A stretch of DNA of 64,000 nucleotides, from NCBI GenBank assembly GCA_003818605.1, contig RPQS01000022.1:1-64000 (forward strand), given 5' to 3'. This document shows positions 23,665-32,476 of this stretch, piece by piece. Position 1 is the stretch's first letter. Every line of letters starts with the position of its first letter. The notes beneath the pieces were generated by a model. The model saw only the letters and a program-made list of their open reading frames with translations, was not told where the DNA came from and made no database searches. This DNA comes from Candidatus Zhuqueibacterota bacterium. Its GTDB lineage: Bacteria; Electryoneota; RPQS01. The translations under genes were made by a program, and so were the position numbers.

Positions 23665-24453
23665 CTATTTTTCAGATAGACTTTTCACACAGCGAAATCC
23701 GACGTTGATATCCTGCCAATTCGAAGGAAGTGCATTGCGATGAAAGACGCGAACACACCCCGGTCCTGTGTGCCACCCGCCTCCGCGGATCACTCGAAAT
23801 CGTCCGCTTTCCGGTCCTTCAGGATTTCGCTCGGAGCTGGTCATGTAATAAGTATCCTGATAGCGGTCCTGTACCCACTCGCAAACGTTTCCTGTCATGT
23901 CATAAAGTCCAAAAGCATTCGGAGGGTAACTGCCCACAACCTTGGTGCTGTCTGATTTATAATTCGCGGAATCGGGATTCAGCTCGTCGCCCCAAGAATA
24001 ACGTCTTTCGGCAAAGCCGCCGCGCGCCGCATATTCGAACTCTGCTTCCGTCGGCAAGCGGCATCCGATCCATTTGGCAAAATCCTTTGCGTCCGCCCAA
24101 CTGACGCCGATAACCGGGTGACGAGGATAGTCCGGTCCGTTGTGAAACTGCGGCATTCTCCAGAACTCCGGCAGTCGTTGTCGCGCAGTTTCCTCGCAGA
24201 ATCGCTGATACTGGCTGCACGTGATTTCATAAGAGCACATATAGAAGGAATCCAACGCTACTTTGTGAGCGGGATAGTGATCGCCTTGACTGGTATCACC
24301 CATCATAAATTCTCCGGCCGGAATCAACATCATTTGTATGGAATCGGCGCCAACAAATACCGTCTTGGGAACTTGCGCGAATGCGAATGACAGCGGCAGC
24401 AAGGCCACGAGCAGCAAATACGGAAACATGCTGAAAGACTTCAGATTGTACAT
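23665..24453 (-). CDS. Secreted FGE-sulfatase (SUMF1)-domain protein
   Basis: 262 residues. An N-terminal signal peptide (SMFPYLLLVALLPLSFAFA) is followed by a complete formylglycine-generating-enzyme fold. Visible are IPAGEFMMGDTSQGDHYPAHKVALDSFYM, RHPVIGVSWADAKDFAKWIGCRLPTEAEFEYAARGG in shorter pieces, GLYDMTGNVCEWVQD and RVIRGGGWHTGPGCVRVFHRN ending VGFRCV. True FGEs oxidise a sulfatase Cys using a conserved Cys pair near this last motif. Here only the GPGC cysteine aligns and the upstream partner (usually WxC) is missing, so a non-catalytic, binding role in the periplasm or on the surface is more likely. It sits inside the sucA-sucB-lpdA operon (40 bp after sucB, 66 bp before lpdA), an odd place for an exported protein. 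Confidence 0.85.
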   Translation of the reverse strand: MYNLKSFSMFPYLLLVALLPLSFAFAQVPKTVFVGADSIQMMLIPAGEFMMGDTSQGDHYPAHKVALDSFYMCSYEITCSQYQRFCEETARQRLPEFWRMPQFHNGPDYPRHPVIGVSWADAKDFAKWIGCRLPTEAEFEYAARGGFAERRYSWGDELNPDSANYKSDSTKVVGSYPPNAFGLYDMTGNVCEWVQDRYQDTYYMTSSERNPEGPESGRFRVIRGGGWHTGPGCVRVFHRNALPSNWQDINVGFRCVKSLSEK

Positions 24454-24493
24454 GATACCTCCGGGTTGTTAAAGTCACGTGCTGTCGCGCCAA

Positions 24494-25693
24494 TCAGACC
24501 TTCAACAAAAGCCGCATCGGATCTTCAAGACACTCTTTCACCCGCACTAAAAATCCCACCGACTCGCGGCCGTCAATGATACGATGGTCGTACGAAAAAG
24601 CCAGATACATCATCGGACGAATCTGCACTTCATCACCCACCGCTATAGGCCGCTTGACAATGTTGTGCATGCCGAGGATTCCGCTCTGCGGCGGATTCAA
24701 AATCGGCGTGGACAACAGCGAACCGAACACTCCGCCGTTGGAAATCGTGAATGTGCCGCCGCTCATTTCGTCGAGTGTGAGCTGATTGCCGCGGGCTCGC
24801 GCCGCTAACCGCTCGATCTCCGCCTCGATCCGGTCGAAAGAAAGCGATTCCGCGTTGCGAATTACGGGAACCACAAGCCCCTTCGGTGCGCTGACCGCGA
24901 TTCCCATGTCCACGTAGTCGTGATACACAATTTCATCGCCTTCAATCACCGCGTTTACCGCCGGAAATAGTCGAACTCCCTCCACCACGGCCTTCACGAA
25001 AAACGACATGAATCCCAGAGAAGCGGAATGCGTTTCCTTGAAAAGTTCCTTATACTTCGCGCGCGCGGCGATGATCGCGCTCATATCCACTTCATTGAAC
25101 GTCGTAAGCATAGCCGTTCGGTTTTTCGAAGCGACGAGCCGCTCGGAAACCTTCAAACGCAACGCGGACATTTTAAAACGGCGCGTCGAGCGTGCGTTTG
25201 CCATAAGAGTCGGAGCTTCCGCAATTGGAGCAGGCTCGGGATTCGGAGCCACAGGCTGTTGGTGTGTCAGTACGTCAGTCTTCGTGATTCGTCCGTCCTT
25301 TCCTGTCCCTACGATCTGTTCGGCGGTGATGCCTCGCTCGTCCATCATCTTTTGCGCGGCGGGTGAAGCGATAGCGGCGGATGTTTCTTCCTGCATCGGT
25401 TCTCCCGAAGCGGATTCGGCGCGAGGTTCGGCGGCGGAAATCGTAACGGGCGGCGCGGCCTCCGTATCAATCGTGCAGGCAACCGCTCCCACGCGCGCGG
25501 TCTCCCCTTCTTTAATCTTAATGGAAACCGCTCCGGAAAAGTTCGCGGACACCGCCAGCGTGGCTTTCTCGGATTCGATCTCGAACAGCTCTTCGTCCTT
25601 GCGAACGTAATCGCCGTCCGCTTTCAGCCATGCGGCTAACGTCACTTCCGAAACGGATTCTCCGGGACTGGGAATGAGAACTTCTGCAACCAT
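24494..25693 (-). CDS. sucB: 2-oxoglutarate dehydrogenase E2 (dihydrolipoyl succinyltransferase)
   Basis: 399 residues. Residues 1-75 are one lipoyl domain with the lipoylated lysine in [13 protein letters not shown] Pro/Ala/Glu-rich linker follows. About 110-150 is the peripheral-subunit-binding domain ([20 protein letters not shown]). The rest is the catalytic acyltransferase core ending in [16 protein letters not shown], with the HxxxDG active site. One lipoyl domain and a location 23 bp after sucA favour the succinyltransferase over the acetyltransferase of pyruvate dehydrogenase. It transfers the succinyl group from E1 to CoA in the TCA cycle. Co-transcribed with sucA upstream and, unusually, an FGE-like gene and lpdA downstream. 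Confidence 0.95.
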   Translation of the reverse strand: MVAEVLIPSPGESVSEVTLAAWLKADGDYVRKDEELFEIESEKATLAVSANFSGAVSIKIKEGETARVGAVACTIDTEAAPPVTISAAEPRAESASGEPMQEETSAAIASPAAQKMMDERGITAEQIVGTGKDGRITKTDVLTHQQPVAPNPEPAPIAEAPTLMANARSTRRFKMSALRLKVSERLVASKNRTAMLTTFNEVDMSAIIAARAKYKELFKETHSASLGFMSFFVKAVVEGVRLFPAVNAVIEGDEIVYHDYVDMGIAVSAPKGLVVPVIRNAESLSFDRIEAEIERLAARARGNQLTLDEMSGGTFTISNGGVFGSLLSTPILNPPQSGILGMHNIVKRPIAVGDEVQIRPMMYLAFSYDHRIIDGRESVGFLVRVKECLEDPMRLLLKV

Positions 25694-25716
25694 GATTGGG
25701 TCCGCCGCAATAATGT

Positions 25717-28437
25717 CTATTGAAAAGCTCGTTCGAGAATCGCCGCTTGCTCCGCCTGATGTCGGGCGGGAAAACCGGTGGCCGTCGTCGCCGATGCGGG
25801 GCGCGTAACGTATTCACATGATGAAAAAAGCGGCTGCATTCGGATGTAAGTGCAGGCCCCCATATTTGCCGGCTCCTCCTGCACCCACAGCAGCCGCTTG
25901 GCCGATGAATATTTCGCGATAACGCTTTCGACTTGTTTCACGGGAAACGGATAGAGCTGCTCGATCCGGATGACGGCGGAGTCTTTGCGATTGTCTCTCT
26001 GCTTGCGTTCGAGCAAATCGTAATATATTTTGCCGGAACAGAATATAATTCGCTCTACATTTTTTGCATCGGCGGAAGGATCGTCCATCACTTCGCGAAA
26101 ACATGTTCCCGCAGAAAATTCCGCGAGCGTGCTGATGCATGCTGAATGCCGGAGCAGGCTCTTCGGGGTCATTACAACCATCGGCTTGCGGAACGGCCAA
26201 TGTACCTGCCTGCGCAGCGCGTGGAAAAAGTTGGCCGGGCTCGTACAATTGACTACCTGCATATTATTGTCCGCGCAAAGACTCAGATATCGTTCGAGTC
26301 GTGCGGAAGAGTGCTCCGGCCCCTGCCCTTCAAAACCATGCGGCAGCAGCAAAACCAAGCCGTTCATGAGTCCCCATTTGCTTTCCGCGCTGCTTAAAAA
26401 CTGATCCATGACCACTTGCGCCACGTTGGCGAAGTCACCGTATTGCGCCTCCCAAACGGTCAAACTTTCGGGATGAGCCTGCGCATAGCCGTATTCGAAT
26501 CCGAGCACTCCATATTCCGACAGCGGCGAGTTGTAGATGGAAAATTTGCCTTGCTTTTCGCCGACGTGCGCAAGCGGCATAAATTCTTCTTCGGAATCCT
26601 CCACTGTGACAACCGCATGCCGGTGTGAAAACGTGCCGCGCTCCGAATCCTGACCGGAGAGCCGTACGGAAACGCCTTCATTTAGGAGCGAAGCATAAGC
26701 CAGCAGTTCGCCCATGGCCCAATCTATACGGCTGCCGTCCGCAATCATCTTGCGGCGGTCGTCATAGATGCGCTGAATTTTCGCAAAAAATTTCGGGCCG
26801 GAAGGCAGATGCGTAATATTTTGCCCGATCTCTTTCAGAATCTCCGCATCCACTCCAGTGGCGGGTGATTCCGTAAAATCCTCCGGCACGGCATGGCGAT
26901 AGGACTTCCACGCGTCTTTTAAGAATGTATCATCCGGATGCAGTGCCGCTTTGGAAGCGGCCGCGTATTTCTCCTCCAGATAGCCGCGAAAATCGTCCTC
27001 GACATTCTTGATTTTCGCTTCATCCATCACGCCGTCTATGACAAGCTGTTTCGCATAGATTTCCAGCGGATTGGGATGCGCGGCAATCGCCTTATACAGA
27101 ATCGGCTGCGTGAAGCGCGGTTCGTCGCCTTCGTTATGTCCCCACTTGCGATAGCCTAAGATATCAATGAACACGTCCCGTTTAAAAATATTGCGGAATT
27201 CGAGTGCGAGGCCGATCACATAGGTCACCGCTTCCACGTCGTCTCCGTTGACGTGAAACACGGGCGAGAGCGTGACCTTGCCCACGTCCGTGCAGTACGT
27301 GCTGGAGCGCGCGTCAAGATAATTAGTGGTAAATCCCACCTGATTATTCAACACGACGTGCACGGTGCCGCCCGTTTTGTAGCCGTCGAGCAGCGACATC
27401 TGCAGGACTTCGTAAACGATCCCCTGCCCGGCGATGGACGAATCCCCGTGAATGAGAATCGGCGCAATTTTGTCGAGGTCGCCGCCATACGCGTGATCAA
27501 TCCGCGCGCGGGCAATGCCCTCCACCACCGGATCCACGCTCTCCAAATGCGAAGGATTGGGCGCGAGGCTGAGCCGCACTTTCCGCCCGCCCGCCGTCGT
27601 TTTTTCGCAGGAGTGGCCGAGGTGGTATTTCACGTCTCCCGCGAAATCCGCATCGGAGGCCGCTCTTCCCTCGAACTCCGCAAAAATTTGTTCGAACCGT
27701 TTGTCGAGAATATTGGCAAGAATGTTCAGCCGTCCGCGATGCGCCGTGCCGATGACAAATTCTTCAATCCCTAACGCCGCGCCCTTTTCCACAATCGCAT
27801 CCAGCGCGGGAATGAGTGTTTCCACACCTTCGATGGAAAACCGTTTTTGTCCCACGAAGCGGCTGTGCATGAATTTTTCGAACACCACGGCCTGCGTGAG
27901 CTTGCGCAGGATATGCATTTTCTCATCGCTGGAAAAATTCGCGCGGTTGCGGCACGATTCCATCCGCGTTTGCAGCCAGTTCAATACGCGCGGATCGCGC
28001 ACGTAGCGGTACTCCGCGGCCACGGAATGGCAATACGTTTCGTCGAGCAGTTTGACGATTTCGCGCAAAGGTGAAGGCCCGAGGCCAACGGTCGTTCCCG
28101 CCTGAAAAACGGTGTCGAGGTCGCGTGCGCTAAGGCCGAAACTTTCCAGCGTGAGCGGATCATCGTATTTGCGGCGGATGCGGACGGGATTGGTTTTGGT
28201 AAACAGGTGGCCGCGCGTGCGGTAGCCGTTGATCAGATTCAAAACAGGCGCTTCCTTGCGGAAGAGTTCCGGCACGTGCAGCGCGTCGTCGCCATACGTT
28301 TTACGCGCGAACTCGAAACCTTCGAAAAACCGCCGCCAGCCGGAATCGAGCGATTCCGGACTCTTCAGATATTGCTCGTAGAGTCCTTCAATCACCGCCG
28401 GTTCGGCATGGCCGATATATGTGGGATCGTTTGGCAT
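25717..28437 (-). CDS. sucA: 2-oxoglutarate dehydrogenase E1
   Basis: 906 residues from ATG 28437; E. coli SucA has 933. The frame is open to 28521, but the extra 28 residues run through a repeat region, while [20 protein letters not shown] is a natural family start. Domain order: N-terminal E1o segment ([19 protein letters not shown]), ThDP-binding core with [25 protein letters not shown] (usually HGDAAFAGQG) and [13 protein letters not shown]. The transketolase-like domain has FSHRHAVV and [23 protein letters not shown]. The C-terminus has RIEQLYPFP and [11 protein letters not shown]. It decarboxylates 2-oxoglutarate and succinylates the E2 lipoyl arm. First gene of sucA-sucB-(FGE-like)-lpdA. 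Its upstream region is a dense repeat zone, so the promoter cannot be placed. Confidence 0.95.
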   Translation of the reverse strand: MPNDPTYIGHAEPAVIEGLYEQYLKSPESLDSGWRRFFEGFEFARKTYGDDALHVPELFRKEAPVLNLINGYRTRGHLFTKTNPVRIRRKYDDPLTLESFGLSARDLDTVFQAGTTVGLGPSPLREIVKLLDETYCHSVAAEYRYVRDPRVLNWLQTRMESCRNRANFSSDEKMHILRKLTQAVVFEKFMHSRFVGQKRFSIEGVETLIPALDAIVEKGAALGIEEFVIGTAHRGRLNILANILDKRFEQIFAEFEGRAASDADFAGDVKYHLGHSCEKTTAGGRKVRLSLAPNPSHLESVDPVVEGIARARIDHAYGGDLDKIAPILIHGDSSIAGQGIVYEVLQMSLLDGYKTGGTVHVVLNNQVGFTTNYLDARSSTYCTDVGKVTLSPVFHVNGDDVEAVTYVIGLALEFRNIFKRDVFIDILGYRKWGHNEGDEPRFTQPILYKAIAAHPNPLEIYAKQLVIDGVMDEAKIKNVEDDFRGYLEEKYAAASKAALHPDDTFLKDAWKSYRHAVPEDFTESPATGVDAEILKEIGQNITHLPSGPKFFAKIQRIYDDRRKMIADGSRIDWAMGELLAYASLLNEGVSVRLSGQDSERGTFSHRHAVVTVEDSEEEFMPLAHVGEKQGKFSIYNSPLSEYGVLGFEYGYAQAHPESLTVWEAQYGDFANVAQVVMDQFLSSAESKWGLMNGLVLLLPHGFEGQGPEHSSARLERYLSLCADNNMQVVNCTSPANFFHALRRQVHWPFRKPMVVMTPKSLLRHSACISTLAEFSAGTCFREVMDDPSADAKNVERIIFCSGKIYYDLLERKQRDNRKDSAVIRIEQLYPFPVKQVESVIAKYSSAKRLLWVQEEPANMGACTYIRMQPLFSSCEYVTRPASATTATGFPARHQAEQAAILERAFQ

Positions 28438-28640
28438 TTTTTTCCCAACTCGCTTGGGAAAGCAGGGAGGGTTCACTATTACTTTTTCGCTGCGCGGGGT
28501 GTCCTTACCCCGCGCATTCAACTTCTCATGTCATTCTTGAGACCGCATCAGCGAGTTTCCGGAATCTTTTCTCCCTCCGTTTGCGGTCCGTCCGCCTTGC
28601 GGACGCGATCTCGCTCCGCGGAGGGGGTGAAAGGGGGGTC
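28438..28640. repeat. Repeat block upstream of sucA: GCGGGGTGTCCTTACCCCGC hairpin and CCGGAATCTT module
   Basis: 28492-28515 is a hairpin around GGGGTGTCCTTACCCC, copied with changed outer bases at 29251-29274. After it, TCATTC then TTCCGGAATCTT-CTCCCTCC (about 28540-28579) lead into a hairpin GTCCGCCTTGCGGAC (28590-28604), then GCGATCTCGC and GGAGGGGGTGAAAGGGGGGT (28620-28639). The same order of modules recurs at 29251-29360. Short TCCCAA/TTGGGA arms occur at 28443-28459 next to the sucA start. Promoter elements for sucA are not recognisable. Confidence 0.7.
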
Positions 28641-28677
28641 TCTTCAAACGATGATCAATGAACTTCGAATGGAATTC

Positions 28678-28700
28678 GTAGTGACACAGCTTGCTGTGTC
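28678..28700. repeat. GTAG palindrome copy (GACACAGCTTGCTGTGTC)
   Basis: GTAG (28678-28681) followed by a perfect palindrome GACACAGCTTGCTGTGTC (28683-28700). Same 23-bp sequence as 2051-2073. Confidence 0.85.
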
Positions 28701-28715
28701 TTTCTTCGCAAGGTG

Positions 28716-28870
28716 CGCCGAGCCGTGCGTCCTCGCACGGCCGGAATCTTCTTTCCCTTCCCCCACTTCGTGGGGGAAGCAAGAAGGGGGAGTTTTCTTC
28801 TCGCCGAGGCAGACCTGTACTGAACGAAGTGAACGTATCCCCTGATCTGCCCGGAATCCTCCGCCTGCAC
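28716..28870. repeat. Two TCGCCGAGCC...CCGGAATC units in tandem
   Basis: First unit: GCCGAGCC (28717-28724) with core TGCGTCCTCGCA, closed by GGCCGGAATCTT (28739-28750). A hairpin CCCCCACTTCGTGGGGG then leads to AAGCAAGAAGGGGGAG. Second unit: TCGCCGAGGCAGA (28801 on) with a 35-bp core containing GAACGAAGTGAAC, closed by TCTGCCCGGAATCC (to about 28861). The alternation of G-run module and TCGCCGAG unit matches 10691-10768. Confidence 0.7.
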
Positions 28871-29051
28871 GTGTTTATGTCTCAGCTTTCCGCTTTCAGA
28901 TTTCAGCTTTGCTCTGTCTCCGCCTCTTGTACTCTCGCTACACCGCTTTTGATTCAACCCCATGAAAGGCTGCCAATTTTATTGACAGAAAACATGACCT
29001 AAATATCGAGAAGGAAATATTTGTTTATTTTGATATTCGATTCCGTTGATT

Positions 29052-29077
29052 GTAGGGGCACAATATATCGTGCCCGT
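29052..29077. repeat. GTAG-flanked palindrome (fourth copy)
   Basis: GTAG (29052-29055), then arms GGGCAC (29056-29061) and GTGCCC (29070-29075) around an AT-rich core, then GT. In inverted orientation relative to the copy at 13013-13036, which has the same GGGCAC arms with a different core. Confidence 0.75.
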
Positions 29078-29090
29078 CTTTTTATCTGGC

Positions 29091-29226
29091 CGCCGAGCCG
29101 GGTTATAACTACCCAACACCCTCCGGGGTGTTGGCCGCAACCCGGTCCGCATAGCGAGATCTCGCCAAAGGCGGACCGGAATCTTCTCCGCCATTGCTTC
29201 CCCGGTGGTGACTCTCCAGAGTCACC
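29091..29226. repeat. Long modular repeat with three hairpins
   Basis: Starts CGCCGAGCCG (29091) and has a core containing CACCCTCCGGGGTG (29119-29132). It closes with AACCCGG, then a hairpin GGTCCGC (29144-29150)/GCGGACC (29171-29177) that contains GCGAGATCTCGC (29154-29165), then CCGGAATCTT. A perfect palindrome with arms GGTGACTCT and AGAGTCACC follows at 29207-29226. The first 55 bp are nearly identical to 31592-31646. Confidence 0.8.
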
Positions 29227-29250
29227 CCTCTTCATGTCAATTCTTTCGCC

Positions 29251-29410
29251 GTGCGGGGTGTCCTTACCCCGCACGTTTTTTATTGTCATTCCGGACATCG
29301 TTCTTGCGGGCTTCCGGAATCTTCTCTCCCTCCATTCACGGGGGGACACAAGGGGGGTGCCTTCTCATTTTCTTTCGTTCATCATTCATCATTCCTCGTT
29401 CATCATTTCC
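29251..29410. repeat. Second GGGGTGTCCTTACCCC module and CATCATT tract
   Basis: 29251-29274 hairpin (GTGCGGGG...CCCCGCAC), then TCATTC, TTCCGGAATCTTCTCTCCCTCC (about 29311-29333), a GGGGGG run and ACACAAGGGGGGT. This order repeats the block at 28492-28640. At 29378-29410 TTCATCATTCATCATT-type short tandem repeats begin, matching 31369-31399. It ends 16 bp before the stop of the pentapeptide-repeat gene. Confidence 0.7.
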
Positions 29411-29426
29411 TTTTCATCCTTTCTTC

Positions 29427-31162
29427 TCATCCATGCCTGAACCTTCTCCGCACGGCAAACACAAACAGCGCCACCAACGTCGCCGTCAGCACAACCTGAA
29501 ATGCCATAATAATGTTCACGCCAATACTGTTCCCCCTTGCGAACTCCAAACCCGCGCGGTTCAAATAGCTGACTTGCAGGCTCAGTCCGAGATAATCAGA
29601 GTAACCCCATAGACCGTTCTTGTGGGCACTTGTGTACGTTGATCCGCGATACCATCCCGCAAATACCAGCAAGCTGCTCGCAAGAATGATAATGGGTCGC
29701 CAGATACTCGCGCTGTAGTTGGAGAGGTACTGATAGATTGCGATCAGGCTGAACCACTGTTTCTGTATTCTTCGCAGCTGAACGAACTTCTTCTTGCACG
29801 CTGCTTTTTGCACTCCAGATAATCGCCGCATTTCAAATGTGCCGCAATCGAAATTGTTTGCCGTGGGATGATTGAAGTCTTCCCTATATCGCTTGGCAAG
29901 CTGTTGATACGTGAGTTCGATCAATTTCCATTTGGGCCAATTGCGAAATGCATTCAGTGTTGATTGGCGTTTGTGGAACATCGCACGGCAGCCGCGTTTG
30001 AAACGATCATAAAATCGGCGCTTTAAGTATGGTCTTGCCAGCCATTCGTCTCCGACAATCTGGCGGCCTAAAACAAACGTAGCCAACCATCCGCAATTAT
30101 AAAAATGAATCTTTGTACAATCCGTGCCTTCAAGAAGAACGCGGCTCATGTCGCAATCATCTATCACCAATTCACTGTCGGGAGCCAGAAAGTTGTCGCG
30201 TATATCGAGGATGCCCATCTTATTAAATTGAATATGCTTAAGAAGCAACCTGCCTCGTTTAATCTCTATGCCCTGAATTTTACCTCTCTTTATATCAGTG
30301 TCCCTGAGTTGTTCACGCCTGGTGCCATCGCCTGGCCACAGCAACCTCACACGCCCATTAATGTGAACATCTTGAAAATCTCCTTGAACTGTAAATGATG
30401 TGCCATATAATCTCAATTCTGATTGAAATGTTGCCTTTTTGAAGTATGCATGCCACTGAAACGCTGCATTCTGGAATGACACTCTATTTGAAAACATCAC
30501 GCTCTTGAAGTCTACGTCCCCTCCGAATAGGGCGAAACTAAAATCCGCGTCCTCCGTGAACTGCACGGAGCTGAAATATGCGTTCTTCATGAACTGCGCG
30601 GAATGAAAATATACGTCTCCCGTGAACTGCGCGGAGCGGAAAGACGCGTACTCCTTAAACTGCGCGAACATGAAATCCATAATCCCCGTACATAGAGTGG
30701 AGTTGAAATCCGCAGCCCCCATGAATTGCGCGGAACTGAACGCTGCGCCACACTTGAACTGCGTGGATTCGAACCACGCGTTTTCCGTAAACTGCGCGGA
30801 GAGGAAATCCGCGCACCCTATGAACATTGAAGAAATGAAAAAGACAGATGTCTCAAATCTTACCTCGCAAAAGTCTACTTCAACCGGAAACACAGCCTTG
30901 CAGAACATATCGTATTTCTGTTTATACGATAAAGGCTTGTGGTTTTGAGGTTTTTCCCATCTACGAACACCCACCCTCTGAAATTCCACGTCGTCGCCTT
31001 CGCATTCCGCCAATCAATAATCTGCTTGGCAAGCGCATTGCGGAACTCCTGCGGGTCCTTCTTGTCCGCCGGAGCATGAAAGATGCACAGGCCGGTATCG
31101 CCATGCACGTCGCGGGAACAGCCTTGATAGCTGCAATGGGCGGTAGGTTCGGATTCAGGCAT
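29427..31162 (-). pseudogene. Pentapeptide-repeat membrane protein, split by a frameshift
   Basis: Two overlapping frames together make one recognisable protein. Frame A starts at ATG 31162 and gives a Cys/His knuckle (HCSYQGCSRDVHGDTGLCIFH), then RNALAKQIIDWRN and WNFRGWVF. Frame B, open from 31013 to 29427, picks up with YKQKYDMFCKAVFPVEVDFCEVRFE and about 14 F-type pentapeptide repeats (AQFTENAWFESTQF pattern). An intermediate region and two C-terminal membrane helices follow (IWRPIIILASSLLVFAGWY, MAFQVVLTATLVALFVFAV). The switch needs a -1 shift near the GGGAAAAACC run (30944-30957). N-terminal knuckle plus F-type repeats is a known architecture. The repeats form a right-handed beta-helix; function unknown. 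A sequencing error, real mutation or slippage at AAAAAC cannot be told apart here. Confidence 0.75.
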
Positions 31163-31201
31163 GATTATAACCCCGAAAGTTTAGAAAAGCGGAAATTTGT
31201 C

Positions 31202-31295
31202 TCGCCGTTGTCGGTCTCCCGACCGGTCCGCGTAGCGAGATCTCGCTGGAGGCGGACAATGGCGCCATTGCGACTCAGGAGAGTCACAACGGCGA
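31202..31295. repeat. Multi-hairpin element inside an outer 10-bp stem
   Basis: Outer arms TCGCCGTTGT (31202-31211) and ACAACGGCGA (31286-31295) are exact inverted repeats. Between them lie four palindromes end to end. These are CGGTCTCCCGACCG (31212-31225); a hairpin GTCCGC/GCGGAC (31226-31257) containing GCGAGATCTCGC; AATGGCGCCATT (31258-31269, perfect); and GACTC-AGGA-GAGTC (31272-31285). Single modules recur elsewhere (23617, 28590, 29144, 29207, 32422). Confidence 0.85.
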
Positions 31296-31368
31296 ATTGA
31301 AGCCAACTTTTAGTGATCCTTCACGTCGAAGACGACGTTCAGGATAACAGCCCTCAGATAGTTCGCCG

Positions 31369-31401
<33 letters not shown>

Positions 31402-31590
31402 GCTTCATCCCTCGTCCTTTCTGTGAGGAGGGGGAAAATGGGGGGGCCATTCCTCCTCCTCCAAAGAACACTACCTTACGAACCCCCACAATATCAACAC
31501 CAAAACTGCAACTGCAATAAAAGATCGTCTTGACATCCGGCCAATCTCAGAGTATCTTTTTGAACATAGTTTCAAAAAATAGCCTTTCAA

Positions 31591-31656
31591 TCGCCGAGCC
31601 GTGTAATAACTACCCAACACCCTCCTGGGTGTTGGTCGCAACCCGGACCGGAATCC
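31591..31656. repeat. TCGCCGAGCC...CCGGAATCC unit
   Basis: TCGCCGAGCC (31591-31600), a core containing CACCCTCCTGGGTG, then AACCCGGACCGGAATCC. Nearly identical over about 55 bp to 29091-29145; the internal hairpin keeps pairing despite base changes (CCTCCGGGG against CCTCCTGGG). Confidence 0.8.
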
Positions 31657-31771
31657 GCAGCAATCATGCACATTTTCGCCATTTCGCTCATTTTTACGCC
31701 TCTAAATCCGCATCTTATCCCATTATTCACATGGATATACCCGAGTTCGTTTGGTCAAAAATATTTTTACT

Positions 31772-32332
31772 TCACAAAAGCCCTAAATGATTAATCGGCG
31801 TCCAGATACCCAAAAGAATCAGCACGATTCCCGCGATGATCTCGCAGCGTCGGCCCATCCATGCCCGCACTTTATCGGCCAAACGCATCGCGCAGAACGT
31901 CGCCGCCGCCGAAACCAAACCGATGACTGCCACTGCAACGGGAATATTCGCATTCGATGCGGGCAGACTCACTCCCGCACCCAATGCGTCAATACTCACG
32001 GCAAGCGAAAGCCCGATCAAGGAAAATCCGCGCGTGAGATCCGTGTCGGCATATTTCTCCGCGTCTCCTTTCCATGCCGCGTAAATCATCCGCGCACCGA
32101 TGGCCACCAGCAAAGCCATCACAATCCAGTGATCGCTGCTTTCCACGAAGCTCAGTAAAAACGCTCCGGCTAATGCTCCCGCGAGCGACATCAGGCTCTG
32201 AAACAAGCCGAAGTGAAACGAGAGCCGAAAGACCTGCCGCGCACCGGGATGGCGGAGTCCCACGGCCGCTCCCACCGAAAACGCATCGGCGGAAAGAGCC
32301 AAAGCAAGAATGAAGATTTCGAGAAGAGTCAT
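31772..32332 (-). CDS. mntP: Putative manganese efflux pump MntP
   Basis: 186 residues, six predicted membrane helices, the usual MntP (YebN) size. The family's internal duplication is visible: ALALSADAFSVGAAVGL in helix 1 and LSLAVSIDALGAGVSL in helix 4, each with the conserved Asp thought to bind Mn2+. The C-terminus GRRCEIIAGIVLILLGIWT is typical. It exports Mn2+ across the inner membrane. In other bacteria mntP can follow a yybP-ykoY riboswitch; I see none here, and the upstream 144 bp are repeat sequence. Neighbouring eamA is on the same strand but separated by that repeat, so co-transcription is uncertain. Confidence 0.93.
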   Translation of the reverse strand: MTLLEIFILALALSADAFSVGAAVGLRHPGARQVFRLSFHFGLFQSLMSLAGALAGAFLLSFVESSDHWIVMALLVAIGARMIYAAWKGDAEKYADTDLTRGFSLIGLSLAVSIDALGAGVSLPASNANIPVAVAVIGLVSAAATFCAMRLADKVRAWMGRRCEIIAGIVLILLGIWTPINHLGLL

Positions 32333-32476
32333 AAGCGGAAAGCGGAAGAAAAGATTCCGGCGGGGTCACAGACCCTCCCCGGCGCGGCTGAAGCCGAGTA
32401 CGTCGCGGCGGCAGGCATCTTGTCCGTCGAAGACGAGATCTCGCTCCGCGGACCTGCCCCGCGAGATAAAATTAGA
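32333..32476. repeat. Repeat-filled gap between eamA and mntP
   Basis: Contains a GCGGAAAGCGGAAG purine tract and ATTCCGG next to a GGGGTCACAGACCC hairpin (about 32354-32367). It then has a GTCCG...GCGAGA-like segment with GAGATCTCGC and CGCGGAC (32422-32451), matching the hairpin modules at 29144 and 31226. No riboswitch or promoter is recognised. Confidence 0.6.

Noticed and set aside
23665-24453. Active formylglycine-generating enzyme
   Set aside because: Only one of the two active-site cysteines is recognisable and no sulfatase gene is in the window.
28207-28845. Plus-strand frame of 212 codons over the sucA start and the repeat block
   Set aside because: First half is antisense to sucA and the second half is built of repeat modules.
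30770-30790. tRNA T-loop-like GATTCGAAC sequence
   Set aside because: It lies inside the pentapeptide repeats and no acceptor or anticodon stem can be drawn around it; no tRNA or rRNA gene was found in the window.
32333-32476. Possible yybP-ykoY manganese riboswitch upstream of mntP
   Set aside because: The expected conserved loops are not present; the region is composed of repeat hairpins.
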